A stretch of 64,000 nt of DNA from Ashinkailepas kermadecensis (taxonomy: Eukaryota > Arthropoda > Thecostraca > Neolepadidae): NCBI GenBank assembly GCA_034440615.1, contig JAOTOM010001549.1:1-64000 (forward strand). Direction: 5' to 3'. The notes below the pieces were generated by a model. That model worked only from the letters and a program-made list of their open reading frames with translations, was not told the origin of the DNA and did not search any database. Made by a program: the position numbers and the translations under genes. The stretch's first letter is position 1. Each line of letters begins with the position of its first letter. Shown here one piece after another: positions 12,291 through 23,699 of the stretch.

Positions 12291-12733
12291 GATATGAGGC
12301 GACGGCAGAGGGCAGGGGAGGGGGGGGAAGGGCGTGACTGCCGTCGGACGGTTAACTGGCGGCGGCCGAGGTAGCGTCGGCGCCGCTGCCCGCATCGTCG
12401 CACGCGCACCAATACGCCAGCCTGGACCTGCCGGGCTCGTCGGTCGGCCGGCCACCACTGATGGTGGCGGTGCGTAGACGGCCGGTAGCGGTAGCCGAGA
12501 GGTGGCGGAGAGGTGCGACCGGCCACACACCAGGACCGGCGGTACGTGCACACCGTGGCTGGGCCCGTGCCAGTCGTCGATACTGGCGGTGCGTGATCAC
12601 GCTCAACTTTGCGACTGTCCTGTCAAATAACTCTAACGTTATATGTTTGGTGCTGCAGGAGGTTGACAGGACACGAAATGGCAACATTGAGTTTTGCTAC
12701 CGCCAACCTTAAGAGCTTTACTACGTCGATGGT

Positions 12734-12872
12734 AGTCGGCGGGTCTGTCGATGAGCGTCGTTGGGGTCTGTAGATGATCGTCGTTCGGGTCTGTAGATGA
12801 TCGTCGGCGGGGTCTGTAGATGCTCTTCGGCGGGGTATGTCGATGAACGTCGTTGGGGTCTGTAGATGATCC
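12734..12872. repeat. 23-bp minisatellite, about six copies
   Basis: Tandem units of 23 bp with the core GTCTGTAGATGATCGTCG, followed by GCGGG or TTGGG. Variants are GTCTGTCGATGAGCG, GTCTGTAGATGCTCT and GTATGTCGATGAACG. Not coding. Confidence 0.9.
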
Positions 12873-13142
12873 AACCGGAAACACATAGTGAGCAACCTTC
12901 GCCATAGAATGATAGTTAAGATTACGCCTTGAGTAAAAATACATGGGTACTATGCCTGCTTTGTTTAGTCTGGCTTTGAATCCATTAATTTTGATTCGGC
13001 ATGCTTAACCCTATTCCTGTTTGGTTTTTCTGGCGCTAAATCTGTTGGAGGGCGGGGGGGGCGATTCGGCCCCATGAGATGTTTGCAATTGCAACTGTAT
13101 ATACTAGAGCCTCGGGAGTGGAATGAAACGAGTCGTTTTGGC

Positions 13143-14063
13143 TTAACACGCGCCCTGGAGGGCCTTTGAAAATTACGCGCACTGGAGGGGGGGAGGGCGG
13201 ATTCCGCCCCACCCTACGATCTCGGCTCCTATAAAACCTGGAGGAACGAAATTCGTAGGGTGGATGGGTACGTTAGTGAACTCTATTGTGTGCAAATTTC
13301 ATGACCTTAGATCAATAACTTCAAGGTCAAATGAGGTCACATTTGTCAAAATTTTCGTGTTTTGCGTGGCTTGGCTTGTCATTGTTATGGATCGCTGCGA
13401 TTGTGTTTAAATGCTCCAAAGTGGACATCATTGATGTTTTGGACATTACTAATGATGCAATACAGATGCTAGACCCGACATTTGACCTCAGGTCACCTAT
13501 ATAGCAGCATTTTATCAGGTCAGTTACCGGAACCGGGCCGCCCGCCCGACTGCTCTGTCGAGCAGCTCGGCACAATCGGCTTCGCGAAGAAAGGAGTGAA
13601 GTACATGAATAAAGTATGGAAATGCAATGACAAACAGTACAAAGGACAAACAGTAGTGCATTTTGACAACATTCCAGTCGACCAAGTTTGGTTCCATTAA
13701 CCTGTCATGAACTTGACCTGACTTGACCTCGGTGACTTAACATGACCTTGAAACTATATAGCATATCAATATACATCAAACAAGTCGCTAGTGTTGCCAA
13801 GAACACTTCCCTTTTGCGAATATACGGGAAGCGCATCAGCGCCGATTTTTGTGGTCTGGCGCTACGAAATTTTTTTACTTTAACGGCCCCTAACTCGAAA
13901 GATTTTCGGCAGATTTCAATTTTTCTTACTTTAAACGACGTGCCGGTCATTTCTAAGCAGGTACGCAGACAATCGCGTATATCAACCGGTAAAGTCTGCA
14001 GTTATGGACGAAAAACCGGAGGGGTTGGCGGATTTCGCCCCCCCCCTCCAGTGCGCGTGTTAA
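13143..14063 (+). mobile_element. TTAA family 2 element, copy 2 (reference copy)
   Basis: Full-length, uninterrupted 913-bp element between TTAA (13,143-13,146) and TTAA (14,060-14,063). The right end inverted reads TTAACACGCGCACTGGAGG. The left end reads TTAACACGCGCCCTGGAGG and then repeats ACGCGCACTGGAGG exactly 27 bp inward. A hairpin GGGCGGA-T-TCCGCCC lies at about 13,195-13,209 and a GC-rich hairpin sits just inside the right end. The interior is non-coding with TCAAGGTCA at 13,321-13,329 and its complement at 13,743-13,751. It is nested in the presumed family 4 element. Confidence 0.85.
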
Positions 14064-14351
14064 ACTACATGATGTACACTCAAAACATCGACAAATGTTA
14101 ATGACGTAGCAGGGGGAAAAACTGGGGATAATATCATCCAGATCGTGTTTGCTAGAGAGGTAGATTTCCTTCGTAATTGGCTGCCGGGTTACTTTCGCAT
14201 TAGCTAAAAACTAATTGAAAAGTACCACTAAACCCTGTTAGACGGCACAATCATGAAAAAGTGGCAATGGCCTTACCAGGTGCAACCAGTTGGTGGTGAA
14301 AATTTCGGAGTTTGAGAACACTCAATTGAGCATTCAAAATACAAAGCTGAC

Positions 14352-14770
14352 GTCCGTAGACTGCAACAGTATACAGTTACCTAACACAACTATATTGGTA
14401 TGCAGACTGCAACAGTATACAGTTACCTGATACAACTACAATGATATGCAGACTGCACCAGTATACAGTTACCTGATACAACTATATTGGTATGCAGACT
14501 GCAACAGTATAAAGTTACCTGATACAACTATTTTGGTATGCAGACTGCAACAGTAAACAGTTACCTGGTACAACTATATTGGTATGTAGACCGCAACAGT
14601 ATACATTTAACTGATACAACTATATTGGTATGCAGACTGCAACAGTATACGGTAACCTGATACAACTATATTGTTATGCAGACTGCAACAATATACAGTT
14701 ACCTGATACAACTATATTGGTATGCAGACTGCAACAATATACATTTACCTGATACAACTATATTGGTATC
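14352..14770. repeat. 46-bp minisatellite, nine copies
   Basis: Nine tandem copies of a 46-bp unit starting at about 14,359 and every 46 bp thereafter. Cores are TATGCAGACTGCAACAGTAT and ACAGTTACCTGATACAACTA. Units differ by a few substitutions. It lies inside the presumed family 4 element. Confidence 0.95.
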
Positions 14771-15780
14771 ATCCGAAACTATTCTTACAATGTCGTACCC
14801 GGGCACTGAGGCAAGCATGGTACTCACCTTATATGGGTGAGCGTTATTTTATGGATTGGTGCAGCATTTCGATAGCTAAAGTCCATGCGCCCAAAAAACC
14901 CATAGGACCATTCATAGATATCATGGGAGATGCACTACCCCAAAATAAGCATCATGGAAAACGCCAGGTAGTGAAGGGGGAGGCTGTAGAATTTAGAGCG
15001 ACGGATCTGATATATTGTACGTGTGGGTAGAAATCGGTGCACTTCTTCCAATACATTGTGATGCGAACGGACCCAAATAATGTGGAATTTTACGGAAGAA
15101 AAGCCAGAAAGTTTCAGGATTCTGTCTCTAGCGATATGAAACCATGGCATTGACATTGCATACCTGCAAAAATCTACCCTTGGAGGCGCCCGTGGACAAC
15201 ATCTAGAGCCGCCCGTTCAACTAAAAAAAATATTCCTCGTAGATAATGTTAAAGAAGCCTGCTCACTTCGGAATATCATAGGAAGGCAAGGGGACACATC
15301 AGGTGCATGAATATGGAACATGCCACGGAAATTCGCCCTGAATCCGCCCCTGTGCAACCCAAACTAAGAAATCACCAACTGCGTGCAAAACAATAGCAAC
15401 AAGGATCCGAAAATTTGGTAAGCCTTCCGCTAGCTATATGGAGTTATGGAGTGGACACCTTATGCCTCCAAAAATCCATCCCTGGATGTGCTCGTGGACA
15501 AAAAAGTTTGACAAGAATCATGAAACGACCACAACTAACAGCTACGAAAACAAAGAAAGACTCAAGAAACTATCCAGATTAGCTAGATGACAGTAGGGGA
15601 TTCATCTGACACTGAAGCATACCGAACATTGAAAACATGCATACCAAAATCGTTGCCTAGTGCTTCTGGGCAACCAATTTTTTTAAAAGAAGAAATGGCA
15701 AAATGTGCGCAACGAATGTGTTGGAAAAGTTTCAAAGTTTGAAGAACCTGTTCTTAATGGTCAGAGAACATCATTATAAA
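14771..15780. other. Unassigned interior of the family 4 element
   Basis: About 1 kb with no recognised coding domain. A 102-codon plus-strand frame at 14,722-15,030 starts inside the 46-bp array and has no recognisable motif. Confidence 0.35.
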
Positions 15781-16227
15781 AACTACAGGGGGCGTCTGCC
15801 CCCCCCCCCTCCTTCCCATGGGAATAGGGTTAAACAATTTCAAGAATACGGATGAAGGCGAGTGGAGCAAGAAGTCCCAAAGTAAACATGCATGTCTAAG
15901 GCTGCATGCCTCAGGTGCAGATAAGTGAAGGATAAGGGATGCGGATGAATAAATACTATGGATGACTATAGGCACGGGCACAACAGATGTAAGATGGAAT
16001 TGAATGAATGGTTTGGTAGGGGCAACACACGTGAGATGATTGCGTTCAGGACCAGCAGATGTGATGGTTTTTGTTGGTGTTGACAATATTTGTGGAATCT
16101 GGCTGTTGATTGGTTGAATTGATTGAATATTTGTGTGGCTTGGGTCGGCTGGGTTAGATAACAGATACCGCGTTCCGGTACAGCAAGCGATTGAATAATA
16201 GGTACCGGTGATTTCTTTCCAGCCAAC

Positions 16228-16248
16228 TATATATATATATATATATAT
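16228..16248. repeat. Short (AT)n microsatellite
   Basis: About ten AT dinucleotides. No further context. Confidence 0.9.
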
Positions 16249-16379
16249 TTATGCATACATATAGATTCATAAGTCAAAGTTTCTGTGCCCGTTATGCATC
16301 AGTAACTGATGTACTCTCTAATTCTCCATGAAGCAATGGCCTGGTAGAACAAGCTGCCAACGCCCTCCCTACATAAGAT

Positions 16380-16890
16380 CGGGTCAGATCGGGTTACGCT
16401 CAGCTTGTGCGAATCGGTGGGTGCAGTCCCTCTGTCCGTTCATGCATCTGTCAGAATTAGTTGGTTTCCTGTGAATGTTCACCTTCACGTTCCCACCACG
16501 TATTTCCATCACAAGGTCTAAAAAGGGTAGCTTCTTGTTCACAAGCGGCCTATTGTAAAATTGAATTCTGAATGCTCCCTTAATTCCTGCTGAATGGAGG
16601 TTAGGCTCCCAGCAGTATCCACGTTGAGGAAAATATTATCCATGTACCTGCATAGCACATTGTGGGTCTAGCGATTTCTCTTAGCTTATTTTCATCCCAC
16701 AATATTTCTCGAATCATCTCTAGGTAATCTGATTTATCCAATACGACAACGATGGAGCTTTTGTCAGCTCTTTTGATCACGATGCTGCCATTTTCCCGCA
16801 GCTCTCGTGCTGCCCTCCTCAAAGCAGGAGTGAGAACGCATGTGGGGCTCCGATGCATAGTTTTGGTACGCACGGCTTGCAACTACTGCT
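16380..16890 (-). pseudogene. Penelope-like element reverse transcriptase remnant
   Basis: The minus-strand frame at 16,601-16,882 carries TPALRRAARELRENGSIVIK, then RADKSSIVVVLDKSDYLEMI, matching the N-terminal NI-VI-KADKGGAVVVLD region of Penelope-like RTs. After an internal deletion, the frame continues as RYMDNIFLNVD, then KKLPFLDLVM and VNIHRKPTNSDR. These correspond to the (F)VDD catalytic block, the LPFLD block and the YRKPT block. The catalytic motif reads YMDN instead of YVDD, so the copy looks inactive. GIY-YIG endonuclease sequence is not seen. Family assignment is from remembered motifs. Confidence 0.75.
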
Positions 16891-17463
16891 GGATGCTGGG
16901 GATTGATGTTGGATTAAAATGGATTAAGGTTGGCTTTCACGTGCACGGGCTCCTTGTTTTGCAAATAGGCACTCATTTATGTATATATGGAAGGTGTCAG
17001 AGGTTATCCACCGTCATTGACGCTGGATGGTAATTGCAGGTAATATTTTAGGTGCAAATAAGGTTTCAATGTTTCGGACAATTTGCATTCTGCGGCCGCA
17101 TGCATTCAAAGTTTTCTTTTTGCCAGCGGTTTGTTGCGTAAAAGTGTTCCGAAGACTGAGGACAACTTCCCGAGCATAGGTGGACTTTTGCAGAGGCTGA
17201 GGCTCCGGTATCCCATCTCTTCGAGGGGTTGAAGCTCCGGCATCTCATCTCTCTACAGGGGCGGGAGCTCCGGTGTCTTTCAGCGTTAGTATTACTGGGT
17301 CATCCGAATGACTTCTTCAGAGCTCCATTCCTGACCAGGAGATTTTGCTGAATGAGGACAAACCACCCTTCAAGCAGTGTCTCAATCGGAAGATTACACA
17401 CGTTTGTTTGGCATATATCATATGGATGGGTAGGCGTTCGCACCATCCCCGTGATTTCAACGC

Positions 17464-18482
17464 TTATCACTCGCACGTCCGGCGGTCCGCGCCAACTTCG
17501 CATGTCCGGGGGGGGCAGATGTCTGCCCCCCCCTACGATCTCGAGAACTATGCTAGGTAGCGACAAACGGAAAACGGCTTTGAATAGCCGGTGACAATCT
17601 CTATCGAAAGTATTTCAGTCATTTTCTCGCTCAGGTCAATATTGAGGTCACTGGGTCATCATATGTCAAATTCGACCAGAACGGGTGGGACCCTCAGATA
17701 TTGGCACATATCTCAGGACCTGTAACAGATAGAAACAAACTGCAAATGCTATTCGACAGCCCTTGAAATGTGCTATCGACATACGCTGTGTAATGTAAGG
17801 TCAGGTCAACAGATGGGTCACCGAAACAATGACCTCAGGTCAAGGTCATGGGGTAGAGTAGGGAGGTGATGTAATATATCAATCGACACGTCTTGGCGAT
17901 ACAAGCACAATGACGTTAATTTCAGCCTTTTAGCTCAATGCATTGCGATATAATGCGCAGAAATGTGCTAGTGATTTCAGGTGACCTCAGCTGACCTTGG
18001 TGGGGCCACTGAGCAAAAATGTCAGCGATAGCATTGCGAATAGCTTCCAACTACACGCCATAACGGTTGGAGGTCATTCCGAGAGCAAATATGTAACCAG
18101 GAAACATTTGTATAGTTTTTCCATAGGCCTATAATGGGTATGCCATGGCCACGACCTGACCTCAGGTCAACGCTACGAAAAAACCGTGATATACATATTA
18201 TAGACCCTGATAAGATCATGACGTGATATAAGTTTGAAATAAATCGCCCAACTATTGTGGGAGTGATGCCACCTAGAACTCGGAGGGACGTTAGGTCACT
18301 TCGCCTGACCTGGTGACCTGACTTGAGATTACCCAGGATCAAAACTTTCTGAGGATATGCGGAATAGACCAATGAGCAGCCATGCGAGGTTTGGCCTTGC
18401 TAACCCGATTAGTATGGCGGCAAAGTAGGAAAAACCGCAGGGGGGGCAGAATCTGCCCCCCCCCCGAACGTGCGCGGGTTAT
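17464..18482 (+). mobile_element. TTAA family 1 element, copy 1 (TTAT flanks)
   Basis: 1,011 bp between TTAT (17,464-17,467) and TTAT (18,479-18,482). The left end has CACGTCCG, repeated as CATGTCCG 27 bp inward, then a G-run hairpin around CAGATGTCTG. The right end has a matching hairpin around CAGAATCTG and then GAACGTGCGCGGG. The interior is non-coding and dense in AGGTCA/TGACCT; TCAAGGTCA lies at 17,840-17,848. It aligns along its whole length with 40,786-41,809 and 41,981-42,999. The TTAT flanks differ from the TTAA of the other two copies. Confidence 0.85.
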
Positions 18483-18639
18483 GCGAGCGAGCTGATGAGA
18501 AGCAAAAACAAATTACTTGGGTTCTATGAGAACAAGGATCAAGTTTCTCACTAGCCACATATGAACGAATATTGCGGCAAAGAAAATTGATATGGAAGTA
18601 GTAGTTACGACAAAAATTGCACTGGGGACCACGATATTT

Positions 18640-18870
18640 CCTCATGAGTTCCTAGAAGGCTCCTCAAGTACTTATAAGGCCTCTTATAATTTAGAGGGCC
18701 TCGCATAGGCACTAACGGCCCTACAAGACCTCACAGTGGCCCTCTCGGAACCCCAATAGATTCTCCCAAGACTCAAAGGAGCCATTTCCATCTCCACAAG
18801 GCCCTTAGCTCGTCCCGTCTCGGGGGGGGGGTCTTTATGCGCCTCCTGAAGTTTTTCCTTGACAGAGGGA
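18640..18870. repeat. Decayed tandem-like GGCCTC/CTCAAG region
   Basis: Recurring GGCCTC, GGCCCT and CCTC(A/G) words at irregular 20-35-bp spacing, similar in style to 59.07-60.66 kb. Probably an old tandem array, but period and consensus cannot be fixed by eye. Confidence 0.4.
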
Positions 18871-18956
18871 AAACGAGCAGCTCCGCAAGACCTTCAGTTC
18901 CTTGATCATTTTGCGTCTGAAGTGAAAATCCCAGCCTCAGATCATGTAGGGGATTG

Positions 18957-19317
18957 ACCTAGCTCAGTTAAAGAGGGACCCTCCAAAAATGTTTGAGGAT
19001 TGACAACTCACACACGTGGAGAGATATTGAAATGCAACTTGCTGCGGGAGTAAAATTGGGCAGTGTCCAAAACGTAAATATCGGATTTGTGTTTGAGGTC
19101 AAGTTAGGCCAAGTAAGTACCTGAGGTCACGGCCAATTTTGGCCAAATTCTGGCTAATTGTCCTATGTGTGTTATATACATGCTCTTCTAGCATCATTTT
19201 AAACTTGGTATGCATGCAGAGACATCAGTAGAAGTTCCTTATCCAATTCGTTTGACGTCCGCCATGTCGCCTGGGGTCAGGCCACGGTAAATGGCACAAC
19301 TTGGGCTAAGCCTATTT
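18957..19317 (+). repeat. Dispersed repeat E, copy 1
   Basis: Matches the reverse complement of 28,095-28,437 along its length. Shared landmarks are CCTAGCTCAG, AATGTTTGAGG, AGAGATATTG, GCATGCAGA followed by CATCAG, TCCTTATCCAATT and GGGCTAAGCCTAT. AGGTCA half-sites are present. No TIRs, no coding frame; class unknown. Confidence 0.8.
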
Positions 19318-19730
19318 ATACTGCTGTTTTATGGATGTGTGTGTGTACTGAATTTGGCCAGCCTGCCACCTTGAGGTGATATTGGCTGTTTCCTTGTGTG
19401 TGTAGGTGTGTATATGTATCTGTGCTGGTATTAGATGTGGAGCGAGAGGGTGTGAGGAACATTATAGTTAGGATTCTGGACGGAAAAAAATAATAGTAAA
19501 GCTGGCCAGTTGAAAGGTGCCGAGGTAGAGTTGAGACTGTCTTGAAGATAGAAGAGTAGAGATGAGCAGAGTTGAGTCGAGCTGTCGTAGAGAGATGAAG
19601 TGGTAGATCTGGTAGAAGGCCGAAGGTAATGCAGTAGTGAAGAGCAGCCAGTCCGGGCGGTGCCAAGTTGGGGTATGGGTTGTAATGGGGGGGGGGGCAT
19701 CGCCACAGTATTTGAACAATGCAATCACAT
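19316..19730. other. Unassigned DNA beyond the I-like LINE 3' side
   Basis: Minus-strand frames rich in Ser, Thr and Leu (19,316-19,728) have no domain. A short C-homopolymer on the minus strand lies near 19,688. It could be LINE 3' UTR or a separate repeat. Confidence 0.3.
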
Positions 19731-19878
19731 GTGGAACACTTTTGGGGATAATGGTTTTAACTTTTTCTTTTCTTTTTTTTTGAACGTATCTTTAAGTTTT
19801 TTCAAATTTTTTTGTTCATTCTGTTTTTTACATATCTTTTCATTTGTTTTCTCTTTTTTCCATTTACCTTTTTTCTTT

Positions 19879-22520
19879 TCACAGTTCTTCCAGTATGCAT
19901 GTGATAGAGATAAAGTGGAAAATATGCTCGTGTAGTGTTGGATGTTCATCGTTGAGAAGTGTGGTGAGGTTTAATGGGATGCTGTTTGTAGTGCAGTAGT
20001 TTGTGATATGTTGCCTTTGATTAGTGTATTTGGTGCAGTATATGAGATGTGTTTGTAAGAGTTCGGTGGTGACATGGGGTGACATGTGCATTGTGGTCGT
20101 GGACGGTTTAGACGAAGGTAAGAGTGTGTGAGTGCTGTGTCCGTGCGTAGTCGCATCAGTATTATTTCTTTAAATCTGGTGTTTTGATTGGTGGTGTGCC
20201 AGTGTTCGTGTTTTGGGTGTATTTCGTGGAGTTGTGTTATTGCTGTGTCCCATGTTTGTTGAATGTGTTTGTTGATTGCCTGGTGTATTGTGGGGTAATA
20301 GTCGGATTGTGAGTATGGGCAGTGTTTTGTTTGTTGCAGTGTTGTGGCTGTTTGCTTCGGTGTTTGCGTGTTCGTTGCCTTGTATGTTTGTGTGGCTTGG
20401 TATCCAGAGGAGAAGTGGTTGTTATTGAGTGTTTAGTTTTTCATGCATGTGTAGTATTTTGGGGTTGAGGGGGTGTTTGAATGTAGTGTAAGGTGTTACG
20501 CTTTGTAGTGCTGATTTTGCGTCTGTGTCTATGATGTGTTCAATGTTTGTGTTGTAGATAGTGGAATAGGCCGAAAAGATTGTATATAATTCTGAGGTGT
20601 ATGTAGATGCTGTGTCGGGCAGACGGGCACGCAGGATGACACGGGGCGGTGCTGCACTAGGGTACAGCACCGCCGCTGTGCCCATCTGCTGTGTATGTGA
20701 CATTGAACCGTCGGTGTAGATGATATTGTAATTTGCGTATTGTGATATGAATTGAAGGAAGAGTTGTTGGACTTCTGTGTCTGTGTATGCATGTTTCGGT
20801 TTGTCGATGGGGAAGTGTGTTGTGGGTGTTTGGTGTTTCCACCATGCAGTGGGTGGTGGGAGTGGTTTTGATGTGGAGAGTGTGATGTGCAAGCTATTCG
20901 CGTGCTGGTGAATGCAGCAGCTTATTGTAGTTTTAAGTGGTGTTTTCTTCATGAGTTGGTGTATGCGTTTGGTGCGAATTTTTAGTGCCCGAGTGCATGG
21001 GTGTTGTCTAATAAGTTGTGTTTTGTAGTGGCATCTGAGCAATGCTTCTGTGCGTCTGTGTTGTAGTTCTGGCATGTGGTTGTATATGTGAAGAGCGAGA
21101 TAAGGTGAGGTGGTGTATGTTCCTGTAGCTATTTTTAGGCATGGGTGTTGAAGTATGTCACTGAATTTTGAGGTTTGATTTAGACGCGTTTTCGAGGAGT
21201 GGGGATCCATATTCCATGATTGGCCGAAGGATTGTTTTGTATAAAGTCCGTAGTGAATTTCGATCTGATCTACATTTTGTGCCGGATAGTGCTCGAAGGA
21301 TGTTTATTCTTTCTGATGCGCATTTTTTTATGTTTAAGATGTGTGGCCGAAAGGTGAGTTGTGGGTCTAATGTGATGCCTAATAATTTTGCTGTGGTAAC
21401 AAATGGTATGGGTGTGTGATCTAATTTCAGTGGTTGTAAATATGTGTGCCGTCCATAGCCAAAACGTATGCATTTAGATTTGTGTGGCGCGATGTGTAAA
21501 TTTAGTATGGCGAGTATGTTGTGTAGATCTGTTAGTGCGTTTTGTAGTGTTGCTAATGCGTGGGCTTGTGTTTCGTGTGATGTCCATAATACAATGTCGT
21601 CTGCATACAGTGCAATTTTGACCGAAAAGTTGTCGGTGATGACTGAATTTAGACGGAGAATAAAGAGATGAGGGCTAAGAACTGATCCTTGTATCAAACC
21701 GGTTGTGGGGAATTTAACGTCTGAAGTGTTGGACCCAATTTTGACTTGAAATGATCGTTTTAATAGGTAGAAATGGAGGTAGTGTAGTAGTCTGTCCTGT
21801 ATATCTATGTTGTATAAGTATTATAGTAGTGCTGTTATGTTGCTGGTGTCGTATGGTTGTTTTTAAGTCCAGGAAAACGGCGACAGTGGAGCGCTTCCTT
21901 GCCGCCACTTCCTGGATGTGTGTGATGAAGTAGGTGAGATTGTCTAGACATGATCTGTTAGGAAGAAAGCCTGATTGTATATGAGATATTAGTTTTTGTG
22001 TTTGAATGATGTAGAGAAGGCGTTTTTGACAAAACGTTGGAAGAGTTTATGAAAACAGCTGGTTAGCGCGATAGGGCGGTAGGAGTCACTTAGAGTTGAG
22101 TCCGTGTTTGGTGTAGGGATAGGCATAAGAAGAGCGTGTAGCCAAGATTGTGGGTATGTATGTGTTGTCCAGGCAGTGTTGTAGGTGTCGAGTAATGCGT
22201 GTAGTGCTTGTGTTGGGAGATGTTTGAAAAATTAGTAGTGTATGTTGTCTAGGCCTATGCTTGTGTTTCCTGGCTGTGCAATTGCTAGTTGTAATTCTGT
22301 GAATGTAAACCTAGTGTTGTAAAGATGTGGGCGTGTGTGTCTGACTGGAGGTGGGGGGTTACGCGGAAGTGTGGATGACCTAAGGTGGTAGAAAAGGTTT
22401 TGTGTGCGAAAATGTGTGCTATTATTTGTGGGTCTGTGATGGTGTTGTTGTGCCTGAGTATGATGGCTTTGATTGGAGGTCTTTGTCGGTGCTGACATTT
22501 CTGTCAGGAATCCCATAGTT
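19879..22520 (-). pseudogene. Decayed I-like LINE with RT and RNase H
   Basis: On the minus strand, 22,516-22,232 encodes a pre-RT segment (ELQLAIAQPGNTSIGLDNIHY). 21,697-21,158 encodes RT with QGSVLSPHLFILRLN, the catalytic ALYADDIVLW and ERINILRALSGTKCRSDR. 21,210-20,422 carries RNase H (IYTDGSMS, TSELYTIFSA, DTDAKSALQS). A frame shift then gives LWIPSHTNIQGNEHA and a C-terminal LIYCTKYTNQRQHI block. The 3' side, 19,730-19,880, is A-rich on the element strand. Frames are broken several times, so the copy is dead. The conserved IGLDNIHY and SVLSP motifs match the LINE at 39-45 kb, though the sequences are diverged. Confidence 0.85.
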
Positions 22521-22762
22521 TCAATTGGTAAACAAAAGAATACAGAAAATTGAACTTAGTATGTTGCAATGTATGCTGAAAATTACAGTAAAATGTTAGA
22601 ACAACCTAACCTACTGATGCTGGATAATTTGCTGCATGCTGATGTTTGATTCCCACCACCCTAATAATGTTGGATCCCTTGCTGCCTAATGATGATTGAT
22701 TGCATAAAGCCAACACATCTTTCGTTTACTCACTGATGCAAAATGTTTGATTACCTGAAATC

Positions 22763-22990
22763 ATTAAGTCATCAAATCATAAAGTGATCAGGCTTAATGA
22801 GAGCCACATGGGCCCATCCGAATTAAGCCCACAAAGAAGAGGTACTATACGACAAGAAAAAGGAAACAGACACACCCAAATCAATACCATACCCTCATTC
22901 CAAAAGAATGAAGATTAGCTTTGCTACACCAATGTATTTAAAATTGTTCACTTGATATTGCGTAACACACCCCTCACATACATATTTAGA
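22763..22990 (-). repeat. CR1-like LINE 3' UTR fragment
   Basis: On the minus strand, GGGCCCATGTGGCTCTCATT, a CTTTATGA-like tail and GGTGTGTTACGCAATATCAA match the 3' UTR at 6,150-6,440. No coding part is retained. Confidence 0.7.
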
Positions 22991-23047
22991 TACATTCGTC
23001 TCCATGAATACCATACAGCTCATACGGATGCATTTATTGCGAGTCTG

Positions 23048-23660
23048 CAAACACCGAATATTGGAAATTGGACGCCAGTAAGACGAGAGCAGAACTGAAG
23101 GTTGGCAAGCCCGGAGTCGTCAGAGCGAACTTGTTTCATGCTATTCCTGAGTGCATTGTCATCGACCACCTTCACGTGTACCTCCGCACGCCTGACAAAT
23201 TGTTGATGCTCATTTGTCGTGAGATTCCGGAAAACACAGCAACCGAATTCGTGAGAGCACTTCGAACTGTCATTACCAGTCGAGCGAAGATTGTTGTGGA
23301 CAAAGGTGCCGATGAGATTCTGGTCGTGATGGGGGCGATAGGCAGAAGATTCTGCAGTTCCTTACAGAAACTGGCACGCTCCTTGAATTTCTTGGGAAAA
23401 CACGCGGCCAGCACATAAAGCTCTTCCTCGTGAAATATGTAAAGTACCTCGACCTTCTAAAAGGTTAGCTGAACCGAAGCGTTGTTGAGAAGGAGGCCAA
23501 GACTTCGAGCAGTGTCTCTCGCTGTCTACCAAACATGTATGGTTATACCGTACTTGCACATCATGGTAAATCATGCCCACCAAGTCATCAGCAAAATCGG
23601 CCCTCTGGGGAGATTTGACGAACAAAGCGAAGAATACCTCAACCACTGAGTAACGGCCAC
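23048..23660 (+). pseudogene. Broken coding remnant, unnamed (possibly transposon-associated)
   Basis: A 116-codon plus-strand frame (23,068-23,418) reads VIDHLHVYLRTPDKLLMLI, then RFCSSLQKLARSLNFLGK. Downstream, after frame disruption, VIPYLHIMVNHAHQVISK and GPLGRFDEQSEEYLNH are readable at about 23,530-23,655. Codon-like phase and amphipathic character suggest a once-coding sequence rather than chance. I recall a similar D-LH-FLRI-D-L and PYIH-LV-HVPEF arrangement in uncharacterised invertebrate proteins near transposons, but cannot name the family. The frame has no clear start and is interrupted between the two parts. Confidence 0.45.
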
Positions 23661-23699
23661 CTTTTTTTTCTGGTACAACCTTCAAAGACAGACACATTC

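Larger units (their letters stand above)
13005..15833 (+). mobile_element. Probable TTAA family 4 element with nested insertion
   Basis: The left end TTAACCCTATTCC at 13,005 and the right end GGAATAGGGTTAA ending at 15,833 form a 13-bp inverted repeat including TTAA. Each is followed inward by a G/C-homopolymer segment (GGGCGGGGGGGGCG at about 13,051; GGGGGCGTCTGCCCCC at about 15,788). Removing the nested family 2 copy (13,143-14,063) leaves about 1.9 kb, including a 46-bp tandem array. No transposase frame. Pairing these two ends as one element is inference. Confidence 0.55.

Noticed and set aside
11827..12687. Pro/Arg-rich frames of 111-227 codons on both strands
   Set aside because: GC-rich low-complexity DNA with local duplication; overlapping on opposite strands and without domains.
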